NCBI GenBank assembly: GCA_947650285.1
Contig: CANTFL010000999.1
Location: 20,201-84,200, forward strand
Direction: 5' to 3'
Length of the DNA: 64,000 nt
Source of the DNA: Hyaloperonospora brassicae
Lineage: Eukaryota > Oomycota > Peronosporomycetes > Peronosporales > Peronosporaceae
Shown: positions 24,080 through 33,680 of the stretch, piece by piece
How positions within the stretch are numbered: position 1 is the first letter of the stretch
Layout: the number at the start of each line of letters is the position of its first letter
Position numbers and translations under genes: made by a program
Notes under the pieces: generated by a model
Databases searched by the model: none
Told to the model about the DNA's origin: nothing
What the model saw: only the letters and a program-made list of their open reading frames with translations

Positions 24080-26310
24080 TCGAGGTCTCACCCAAATCTC
24101 TGACATATGCAGTACACCTGCAGCTTCCAGTACCTGTTGATCAGCTGATGTGTATGACGTGCAGGCTCGTGAGCGTTTGCGATTCCGTGGTCATCAATAA
24201 CAGAATCATCGCAACCACGTTGCAATGTCCCACTCCTGTCGGGGATGACAAAGACGCAGTACTTTGGACAACTACGTGTGTACATAAGACCCCCGGAACG
24301 GGCTCTCGATTATTTGAGTTCTGCTTGCTATCGAGAAGTGCAACTCGTTCGGTACTTCTCGTTTGGCTATCCTTTCATTTACTGCTAGTCACATAATGAA
24401 GAATGTCAAAATAGATGCAAAGTACGCATGGCATATCCTATGCAGCATCACGAAGAAAGGGCCGGAGCTTCATGAAAATGATGGACACAATAGGAATGGT
24501 AGACACAATGGGTCTTGCTTGACTTGGCAGTATTTCATTTCTTTATTTTTCACTAGTCAGTATTGCATAACATTACTCAATCTTGCATTAGAGAAAAAAT
24601 ACGTGGAAATTCCCGTCCTTCCCACGCCGCCTAACGCGATCGTATAACAACTATGATGACTATACCTGGTTTCACAATGCATAATACAATAGCCAGACGT
24701 ACCATTGCATGCAGTCCCATCCGTTTTCATATTCAATGCTATTTTGGACTCGACTTAGACAAGTCGCTTTACATGCGATCGCGAAATTTGGTTCTTGTTT
24801 CGCTGAGATCCTGCAGCCACGTGCAAACCGCTTCGATTCCCATTATACGTTTGTGAAAAATCATTTTTTTGTTTGTGACAACGTGGCATTTCGTCGCACT
24901 TCTTACAAATGAACTCGAGGAATTCTCCTTGGAGATATCACAATGTATCCGCGATCCTGCCGACGGACTCGCGATCCTTGCAACATTCCGTAGCAGGCGT
25001 GGTCGTCGTTACACTGGGTAGCTGTTGTGTAGATATCGTCATTTGAGGACAGTGGACGACGAATGCGTAAGCCTCTTGTCGAAGCGTATACAACTCTCGT
25101 TGCTGAGTGTTTCGTGATGCTGTTGCTAGGATGATGTTCGACTTCAGTATTACATGCTGCGCTGACTGCGAAGTAGGAGGGCGTGTAAGTCTTTCTGAGG
25201 GTAACTGTTGGCAGCATAACGCCCACAAGGATGCAGTCTGCTGTTCCTTGTGTGTGATGTGATCAGTCTGATCAATTCTAGTCGATGACAAGGTCTTTTC
25301 CATTCGCGTTAACAGTTCACTGAGACAGAAGAAATGTCATTTGACATCTCGATCAGCTAGCTTGTCTGCGCTGGTACAAAAAGAAAGAAGGCTACGAAGT
25401 ACTTATTTTATTATTTTCTCGGCTCCTGTTTTTCAAATTTATCATCGGAAAAGGCCCTGTGGTCATCAGTGTATCGTCGAGCTCTGATGTAGAGTCCTCA
25501 GTCGATCATCGAATTCTGATAGAATGTGTATCATCCCGTTCGACGATGCTGAGGATAACTGGCCGTCACTTATATATATTGGCACACTATACGCGAGTCT
25601 ACATCGGACGTAACTACAGCCCTGGTCATTCCTGCGGGAGCCGGGTTGGCAAAACGCATTAGCGAATGCGATTGTGTTGGCACACCAAAAGCTTGAGATG
25701 AATAAATACAGGCCTTGATGCTGGGCAGAAGAAGCATGGACGCGACTTGATTCCTCACTGTGTCGATGATGGCAAGTCACACGTAGTGCTACTGAGCGCA
25801 TAATTTTTAGCTCACTTTCAGCAAGTGCAAGCTACCTGTATTACAATGTGCATACGTTCCATAGCACTAGATATATACCACGAGAATTGAACGGAGACTG
25901 AGTGCATATATCGAGAGTTAGCCGCTGACGGACAAAAATAAGATGATCCCGTTTTGACATATCTGTTTAACCGACACCAGCGCATAAGTTGCCCTTCTCA
26001 TACAACGACATGATATGTCCACATCCCAACACCACTTATTGTCCAACAGGTCTCTGATGTGTATGTCAACAAAATCGGTGCTTACATCGACACGCCCATG
26101 ACACCACTCCCGAATATATCTTCGACATGATGCTTGCTTGCATCAAAATTCTGTAGAAACGCATCATTGCACCGCGTACGGGCACGTACGGATACAAAAT
26201 GATTTCGAAAGTCGGTGAGGAGCGCAGCGATGTGGGCGACTAGGATGTTTACTGCAATAGGGGTAAAGGGTATGAAATGAAGATTGTATGTTGGACCACG
26301 CAATCTGATA
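24080..26310 (-). pseudogene. Decayed Ty3/gypsy pol (RT, RNase H, integrase)
   Basis: Three remnants occur in the expected order on the minus strand. First, near 26200-26030, a reverse-transcriptase active-site neighbourhood reads HHVEDIFGSGVMGVSM then, past a stop, PILLTYTSE, where Y-x-D-D-I-L-x-Y-S is usual. Second, at 25303-24903, RNase H appears as ILATASRNTQQRELYTLRQ and EAYAFVVHC, then in a shifted frame MLQGSRVRRQDRGYIVISPRRI, resembling the T-D-H-x-x-L-x-x-L and R-R-Q-D-R-W zones. Third, at 24240-24088, HEPARHTH...YW...CICQRF resembles the integrase H2C2 finger with an internal deletion. Stops and frame shifts show it is dead. The metal-binding aspartates are not preserved. LTRs were not located. 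Confidence 0.55.
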
Positions 26311-27747
26311 CACCGCGCGTACGACGGCTGCTTCGCCCATTTTTCTCTGTGTTAGTGATAAACTTCAAATGAGACGATGAGCTAGATATACTGGCCACGT
26401 TGTTGTTTGTCCTTTGTTTGTTGCGTGGTCATGCGTAGAAAATGTACCAGGATTCGTTACGACCACAACGCTACCTCTGACTCCATGTGACGGAACGCAT
26501 CAGACGGGAAGTATTGTTCCAACAAGTACAACTAATTCGTGTTGATCAAAGCGTTGCTCACTGTTGATGATTTTGTGGCATTGTGACGTGCCGATAGCAA
26601 GACGAGAAGATGAGAACCATTCCTATGATCCAAAATGAGAACTCCAAGTACATTTGAGTTTACTGCAGTAGTATGGATCTAACTAGTAGCCGCAGTCGCA
26701 TTTCAGACTCGAAGATTTTGTCGTGTCGACGAAACACGTAGCCATCCGTAGCGAAAGTGATGTACCAGCATACGTGAGAAAGATTGTGATAAACGGCTAT
26801 GGACATCAACCTATATGCCACCGGATCGACAGAGCTATCGTAGAGCTATCTTGCAGCATACCGGATGATGTACATCGCCATTTTCCAGAATTTTGCTGGC
26901 TAGAAGCAATTCCATGGCAAAGTCAGAGCTGAAGCTATCCATCAGGATGACGCAGGAATGGCCGCAGCATGAAGTCAAGTTCACGAAACACAAACTAGCG
27001 TGTGACTGCGGAAAGCGTAGCAATACTTTACTGCAGCCATTGGTCGCAACGGAAAGTAGCAAACGCACAACGGACGTCATTGTCAGCTTTGTCGACTCAT
27101 TGCAGCGCTCGCATGAAGCTGTCGCGAGCTTTTCCTGATTTTCATCTGCATTTGCTCGTACCAATCCTTTTGCGCGTGCGAAGTGCATCTACCGTTCGCG
27201 TCATCGTACGCTTAATGGCGGAAGCCTCTGAACGATGCTGCGATCAGCAAATGCTGTACTGATAGACGACGATAAGAAGGACATGTATGTGAAGGACGTC
27301 GTGGACGTAGTTAGCAAATTAATTCCGTTTGCGTTTTATACCATCGAGTGAAAAAAAAACGGTTACCAACAGTACTGGGACTATCACGAGATAAGCTTAT
27401 AAAAACGCTATCTCGAACATTCCTGTTTGCTTCCCTATACACTCACAACAATCGCAATGCAGTCGTCATGCGCCCTGTAGCGTGCATTTACGCAGTACTT
27501 CACCATGTTGCAACGAGAGGGAAGTGCTGACCCGAACATGCCTAGCTACGCTATAACTTTACCGTTAGAGCTGTGTTTTTTTTCACGTTATCGTTCTACA
27601 AATATCGCATTACAAAAACCAGCAGAGCGTCAAAAGTCACGAAAACGTTTCTCGTACGGCACGCGAGACGACGTCCGATGCAGTCGTATACTTTTCCGAA
27701 ACGTCAATCTCATCGTCGACTGCTATCCCTCACCGAAAACACAATAA
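26311..27747. other. Intergenic, probable continuation of gypsy remnant
   Basis: A minus-strand open stretch (26835-27188) lies where gag or protease of the gypsy remnant would be expected, but no zinc knuckle or D-S/T-G motif could be read. No gene is supported on the plus strand. From 27748 onward the plus strand becomes open in the frame of the dehydrogenase gene (see below). Confidence 0.35.
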
Positions 27748-27957
27748 GCTCGGCCGATCATATTCAAGCACGGCTACATTCAGCATAAGTCGTTTCGAAA
27801 CGCCCGGTCACGAGGTCCCATTGCTGCAAAAAGGTCCATTCTCCTAGACGAGCTCTCGACATCGTCCTCTTTTCCCCCCACTTTCGATCGACCCGTACCC
27901 ATTTCAAGCGATATCTTCCCCCACGTTCCTTCTTCCCCCTCCACGTCCAAGGGACCA
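27748..27957 (+). promoter_or_regulatory. Pyrimidine-rich 5' leader of MMSDH, open in frame
   Basis: The 210 nt between an in-frame TAA (27745-27747) and the ATG at 27958 contain no stop in the gene's frame and no in-frame ATG. The last 120 nt are strongly CT-rich (several CCCCC and TTCTTCC runs), typical of an oomycete core promoter and leader. Initiator-like CCATT motifs lie at about 27819 and 27836. The conceptual peptide has an Arg/Lys-rich part (FRNARSRGPIAAKRSILL) that would look like a mitochondrial presequence if translated; see findings. Confidence 0.4.
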
Positions 27958-29778
27958 ATGGCCGAGTCAGCGAGCAAGAGAGCCCGAGTCGCGGGCCCAC
28001 GGACGGCGCAGAACCTCATCAACGGCGCGTTTGTGCCGCCCGCCAACGGACAGTACGTGGACGTGATCAGTCCATCGACGGGCCACGTGGTGGGCACATG
28101 TGCGCTGTCGGACGATCGGGACGTGCAACAGGCGGTGGCCAGCGGCCAAGAAGCGTTCGCGCAGTGGCGGCGAACGACTGTTAAAGCTCGTGCAGCGATC
28201 ATGTTCAAGTTCCACGCGCTACTGACGCAGTTTCAAGGTAGGAAATGGGCTCGGTGGATATGCTCTTTGGTAGGTTTCAAGGTTCTCTCCTAGACAGGGG
28301 GCACACAAACTGGTGCGCACGGGATAACTTCTTGTCCTGTATTTCTATTTCGTGCTAGATGAGCTCGTGGACCTCGTGGTGCGCGAGAATGGCAAGAACC
28401 GGACCGAAGCACTTGCAAGTGTGCTGAAAGGCAACGAGACCGTCGAGTATGCCTGCAGCTTGCCCCAAGTGGTGCAGGGACGGACGTTGCAAGTGTCGCG
28501 CGGCATTACGTGCCAAGAAGTGCGCGACCCGCTGGGCGTTGTGGCCTGCATTGTGCCGTTTAATTTTCCAGTGATGGTGCCCATGTGGACGATTCCAATT
28601 GCATTGACCATGGGCAATTGTGTCATTCTCAAGCCATCCGAGAAGGTGGTGACGAGCGTCCAGGCGATGTTCATTTTTTTCTGTTGCTTTTGCATGCACG
28701 AGCTAAAGATGTTTTGTTGAAATTGGATTCAGGTGCCGTTGACAATGACTCGCGTCGCAGAGCTGTTGGTAGAAGCAGGTGTTCCAAGTGGAGTCTTCCA
28801 GGTGCGATCGGTTGGCTGCCACGCTGAATAAGTGTTTTAGGTTGACATCGTGACACACGTTTGTCCATTGTCGTACATGCCGATTGCAACGTCTAGGTCA
28901 TTAACGGGACGGTGGATCCTGTCAATAGCTTGTGCGATCATCCCGAAATCGCTGCTGTCACGTTCGTTGGCTCAAGTCGCGTCGCACAGCTCGTTGCTCG
29001 TCGATGTCGAGCGCTGGACAAGCGTGTGCTTGCACTGGGTGGAGCGAAAAACCACCTGGTTGCTCTCCCGGATGCAGACGTTGACGTCGCTTCCAAGGAT
29101 ATCGTTGCATCGTATGCAGGCTGTGCGGGGCAGCGGTGCATGGCTGCATCAGTCCTGCTGCTCGTTGGGGACTGTTCTGCGCTGCTTGACAGCATCGTTG
29201 CGAAGTCAAAAGCGCTGACTCGCGGAACGGAGGCCGGCCAGGTTGGTGCGCTCATTGACGACGCGTCAAAGACCCGCGTGCTCAAGTACATCGATGAGGC
29301 GGAGGCTGCGGGTGTGGAGGTGCTCGTGGACGGTCGGTCGTGGGCTCAGCAGTCCTCGGGGTTTTGGGTGGGACCTACAGTGTTACTTCACACGGACCCG
29401 AAAGATGCCGCAATGAAGGACGAGATCTTCGGTCCAGTGCTGTCTGTGTATCGCGTGAACTCATTCGACGAGGCGCTTCAGATCGAGAACGACAACGAGT
29501 ACGGGAACGCGGCAGCGATCTACACGTCGAATGGCGCGTATGCCGAGTACTTCCAGACGCGTTTTCGTGCCGGCATGATCGGGGTCAACATTGGCATCCC
29601 CGTGCCGCGCGAGCCGTTCAGCTTTGGTGGCATGTATGGCACCAAAAGCAAATTTGGCGACATGGACATCACGGGCGACGGTTGCGTCGAGTTTTTTTCG
29701 ACGCGGCGCAAGATCACTTCCAAGTGGAGCGCGGGCATGACCTCGGGCGATGCGGCTAACTTCAGCGGCCAGATGTAG
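27958..29778 (+). CDS. Methylmalonate-semialdehyde dehydrogenase (CoA-acylating)
   Basis: This ALDH6-family enzyme converts methylmalonate semialdehyde (valine catabolism) and malonate semialdehyde to propionyl- or acetyl-CoA using NAD+ and CoA, normally in mitochondria. Four exons are predicted: 27958-28237, 28359-28645, 28733-28801 and 28897-29778, with introns of 121, 87 and 95 nt, all GT-AG and in frame, giving 505 residues. Landmarks are CIVPFNFPVMVPMWTIP and LKPSEKVP (cofactor site), TFVGSS, LGGAKNH, the catalytic cysteine in AGQRCMA and EIFGPVL, near residues 185-400. IGVNIGIPVPREPFSFGG is the family hallmark near the C-terminus. The N-terminal extension before the conserved NLINGAFV is only about 18 residues, short for a mitochondrial presequence although rich in Lys and Arg. 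The length otherwise matches the family. Confidence 0.95.
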
Positions 29779-30863
29779 CGCTTCTCTTTTCCAAGAGAAT
29801 TCATGCCATCGAGTGAATAGCAAGGATTCTCATCGATGCAGCCGCGAGATGCTCTGTCCCGTGTGTGAAGACGCTTCTTCTAGAAGCCCAAATCAATCTT
29901 TACAGAGGGCTTTGACGAGGCGTTACGCTTTTCTTTGTTCGATCAGATTCCCGGCTCGGTTTGTCATGTTTTTCTCAGGCGCATGTTTCCAACGAATTTT
30001 GCAGGAGATATTCAGTGTGCAGCAAATCGCATACGTGTGACCGCAGTGGATGAGCTACTGCGATCGTGATTACGTTTGATCGGCCCATCGTGCCTGTTTA
30101 CTTGCTTCAGCTTGTGAACGTGAGGTCACAACGTGAGCTGCTGAATCGCGACCACTCTCCTCGTTTGCCGTGGGACAGTCTCGAGACCACTATCTCCTGC
30201 CTCCAGTGTCTCTAGACAAACAAAGAAGACCAATCGTACACCCACAGCAAAGAAGGCGATCGAACGTCGAGTCACGTCACAGGAGCTCAAATGCCGACCA
30301 TATCGTTCCATTGTGCATCGTCCTGCGAAATTTTCGCCGTAAAGCGCCGAGTCTATGGTACCAATCCGTTCTTCTTCTTGTGGCAAGAGACCCGATGAGG
30401 CTGCGACCAGGCGATACGTTTCGGTATGTCGCCGATAACTGAGTCCGTCCGCGGTGGGCTTTTTTTGTGTGCTTCCCCCAGCCACGAGCTCTGATTGTCC
30501 ATATGATTGTTGCGTGTCAGTCGTGAAGAAAAGAGCTTCTTCTGCTCCGTCTGGTTGCTCCATCGTGTCGAAGTGACGTGTTTCTCGCGACCAGCTGGCA
30601 GGAGTTGACTCATTCGTGTAAGTGTACATACCCTCTCGACGCTGATAATAAACTCGACAGTGCACGTGATACCACCGCGGTCACCTCGACCCTCGCAGAA
30701 TGCATTTCCCCGTCGAATCTTGTGTGCTTGGGAATCCACAGAAGCCCCCGTGCCCATCCCCTTGTTCAGCATTAGACACGCTGGCAGTAGCCCAAAATAG
30801 CCGACTCGACGTACACTCACTGACCACAAGTGAGCCCAAACTAATCGGCACTCGCGGCTCGCA
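29779..30863. other. Intergenic between MMSDH and MFS transporter
   Basis: About 1.1 kb with no supportable gene. Minus-strand open frames here (for example 30126-30665) lack any recognised motif and most are probably antisense noise. The last 200 nt should hold the promoter of the transporter gene. A TCACTGACC stretch near 30819 resembles an initiator, but this is weak. Confidence 0.45.
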
Positions 30864-33680
30864 ATGGCGGACGTCAAGCACTTCGTCCTCCACGTACGTC
30901 AGCGCCTCGACGCGCTCTCGTACGAACACCACTCGCAGTACCTCTCGGGTCTGCTGCATGCGACGCCGTACATGCACTCCGTCTCCACGCCGTCGGCCTC
31001 GTGTCCGCCGCGCGTGCTGCCCGTTGCAGTGCACACACCGACAAAGCCGTCGCCAGTAGCGTCGCTGCTCAAGTGCGTGGGCCTATCGGCGTTCTACGCG
31101 CGGCTCGTGCTGCTGCTGGGCACGGGATGGCTCGTGGCAATGGTCGGCATCTTTACGTTCGTGTCGGCGCGGCCGGCGCCCGAAGAAGACATTGTGGGCA
31201 CAAGTCCCGCGCAAGTGATTCTGCTCTTTGGCGTCTACTTTATCGGCGGCGCCGTGGGCGCTGTGGCGGGTGGCGCGGGGGCGGACTATTTTGGGCGCAA
31301 ACCCATTCTACTGGCGGCTTTGGGGTTTGGGCTCGTAACCACAGCGATGACGGCCGGTGCGTGGAACGACGTGTCGTTCATGACGTTGCGCCTGTTGTCG
31401 GGCGTTGGCATTGGCGGTCAATTTGCACTGCTGGCGACGCTGGCGCTCGAGTATACGCCCACGCGCACGAGAGGACGCATCACGGTCTTGACGGTATCGA
31501 TGGCTGGACTTGGCGTGTTGAGTGGCGTGGGGTACGGCCAATGGGCTGGACCTGCGATCGACAAAGGAGGTATCGGGTGGCGATCAACGTGCGGCATTCT
31601 CAGTGCGATGGTGCTGCTCTTCACTGCAGTGCTTTATCGGTCGTTAGAAGAGTCGCCCAAGTACTTAGCAAGTGTCGGTCGCACGGACGAAGCGCTGGGC
31701 ATTATCGAGAGAATTGAGACAGCGCATGGCATCAGTCGACAGGCTCGAGTGACGGTCCCCACGAGTTTGTATCAACCGCCGTCGCTGCAGCAGCAGCACT
31801 CTGTGAGCTATGAACAATATGTGGAAAGCAGCTCAGACTCGGACGGTGACTTGGAGGTGGGGCTGCATCGAGGGAATGCACAGGACAACGAGCTGTCAAG
31901 CAGAGAAGTACGGGTCGCATCACATGTCAGCTATAACTACGCAGGTCCTGGAGCAGCAGAAGCCCGAAGTCGCAGCCAGCGGTTTTCGGCAAGAAGAATG
32001 CAGAGCCGGCACCAGTACCAGCTCGATGACCGCTTGCCAGCTTCTGGTGGTCCAGACGGGCTCCCAGATGCACTTGCTTCAGCTGTGAATGGATCATTTT
32101 TGCAAGTACTTGCTTGTCGGGCTGTCGCGCTGTTTTCCGGAGCACTTGCTGTTCGAACAGCGGCTATCTGGTTCTACTGGTTTGCACAGATGATGAGCTT
32201 GAGTGCAGCGATTGTGACGGCCTCGGTGATGGCCAAGACGTTCCTCCAGGTCAACCAGAGCGGGACAAGTTTCGGCGCCGGTGATCAGCTCTTTTGGTCA
32301 GGCATGACCGTTCCCGGCTTGTTGCTCGCTGCTACAATGGTGGAAAGTGTGGGCAGACGCAGCACATTGGCTTTGTTTGTATCATGTGGAGGTGTCATCT
32401 TGTTACTGTCAGCTCTGCTGCTGAAAGAAGATGGAAACTGGATCGGTTTATCACTGGCGTTGGGAGCTATCGTGTTGACAACAAGTGGTACGCTCGGCGC
32501 GCTCACGCTCCTCACTGGCGAGCAGTTCAGTATTTATACTCGAGCCATCGGCCTTTCATGTGCTATCGCCTGGGGCCACTTGGGTATGTTTGCTGGTGCG
32601 TATCTCGTGCTCCAGCGGGTCATACGTGACGATACTTGGACATGGCACGACGAGCGTGTGGTGTTGGCTCTCTGTGGCGGGGCTTCACTTTTGCTGCTTC
32701 CCGTCATTCTTCTAATGGGACCGGAGACACGTGGGCTGGACATCGATGCTATATGGCTCGACGACAACAGCGATCTCGTAGACAATGGGCTCTCGGCGAT
32801 GCCTAATGACCGCTCGAAACTGATTGATGCACGACACAGCGGCAATGGCAATGACAGCAGTCGCGGAGGAGGTCGCCGAGGCAACGACAAACGTCGTGGA
32901 GCGCTGGATGGAACTGATCGAGAGCGTTTGGGATCGTCGCTGGGTCGAGGCCCGATGACCGGTATAGCTGCTCCAGCGATATGCTCTTCGACTTCAGCGA
33001 CGCTGGCAACGGTACAGTCTTCCGAAGACGGCGACTCGCCTTCCCGCTCTTCTTCTTCGCCGTCATCGACTTTCTGGCAGACGCGTTCCGTGCGCCACCT
33101 CAGCAGCAAAGTGAGGCGCGCGGCACACGCGATCACTCGCACATCCGGTGAAAAGCACGTCGTGCGCTTCTCGTCGGGGTCGAAGATGCAAGCGTGCAAA
33201 ACGAGAGTCTCGAGACGAAAGAGAGGCGACGTTGATGATCGAGGATGCGATACACTGCGTCTGGACAATCTCGATCAGCTCGATAGCATCGTCACGGAGC
33301 ACGAGTACCATCATATTTATTCGAGCCATGGCCTTCGAGAGGCTGGTCAGTTGCAGCATCCATCGGACGTAGGGCCGACGGAGCCCGTGCTGTTGGACTG
33401 GCGTTCGTCTCGTTCGAGTTCCCAGTCAGAGTCTGCGCGCGAGTGTAGCAGCATCAATATACGTAAACAAGAGACCAGTGTCGCTCGTCCAGACACGGCC
33501 ACCGCCTCGAGACGCTATAGCCGAACAGGGCGATACACCATCGACCTTGACATGTTTGACACGTTCACGTACATTTCGACGCCAGTGCTGGGCGGCGACA
33601 ACTACTCGGACCACGAGCAGCGCGACCCCAGCAGCCTCTCGTCCGCCAGTGATAGCGAAACGAAGCAGCCAAGCAGCTGA
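30864..33680 (+). CDS. Major facilitator superfamily transporter with long cytoplasmic tail
   Basis: A 938-codon uninterrupted gene encodes a 12-helix MFS carrier, most like the SV2/organic-ion or phosphate:H+ symporter branches. The substrate cannot be told. After about 78 non-membrane residues, helix 1 starts near residue 80. DYFGRKP (141-147) is the loop 2-3 signature, and RLLSGVGIGGQ then ALEYTPTRTRGR (about 175-206) fits helices 4-5. A loop of about 125 residues (about 285-410) rich in Ser and acidic residues separates the halves. VESVGRRST and LMGPETRG (about 617-623) mark the second half. Some 310 hydrophilic residues follow, Ser/Arg-rich with no motif I recognise, so the protein is nearly twice the usual 450-550. 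The start is the first ATG in a good context. It converges with the PHD-protein gene. Confidence 0.88.
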   Translation: MADVKHFVLHVRQRLDALSYEHHSQYLSGLLHATPYMHSVSTPSASCPPRVLPVAVHTPTKPSPVASLLKCVGLSAFYARLVLLLGTGWLVAMVGIFTFVSARPAPEEDIVGTSPAQVILLFGVYFIGGAVGAVAGGAGADYFGRKPILLAALGFGLVTTAMTAGAWNDVSFMTLRLLSGVGIGGQFALLATLALEYTPTRTRGRITVLTVSMAGLGVLSGVGYGQWAGPAIDKGGIGWRSTCGILSAMVLLFTAVLYRSLEESPKYLASVGRTDEALGIIERIETAHGISRQARVTVPTSLYQPPSLQQQHSVSYEQYVESSSDSDGDLEVGLHRGNAQDNELSSREVRVASHVSYNYAGPGAAEARSRSQRFSARRMQSRHQYQLDDRLPASGGPDGLPDALASAVNGSFLQVLACRAVALFSGALAVRTAAIWFYWFAQMMSLSAAIVTASVMAKTFLQVNQSGTSFGAGDQLFWSGMTVPGLLLAATMVESVGRRSTLALFVSCGGVILLLSALLLKEDGNWIGLSLALGAIVLTTSGTLGALTLLTGEQFSIYTRAIGLSCAIAWGHLGMFAGAYLVLQRVIRDDTWTWHDERVVLALCGGASLLLLPVILLMGPETRGLDIDAIWLDDNSDLVDNGLSAMPNDRSKLIDARHSGNGNDSSRGGGRRGNDKRRGALDGTDRERLGSSLGRGPMTGIAAPAICSSTSATLATVQSSEDGDSPSRSSSSPSSTFWQTRSVRHLSSKVRRAAHAITRTSGEKHVVRFSSGSKMQACKTRVSRRKRGDVDDRGCDTLRLDNLDQLDSIVTEHEYHHIYSSHGLREAGQLQHPSDVGPTEPVLLDWRSSRSSSQSESARECSSINIRKQETSVARPDTATASRRYSRTGRYTIDLDMFDTFTYISTPVLGGDNYSDHEQRDPSSLSSASDSETKQPSS

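Noticed and set aside
30126..30877. 179- and 174-codon minus-strand frames upstream of the MFS gene.
   Set aside because: No signal, domain or conserved pattern, and they overlap each other and the transporter promoter.
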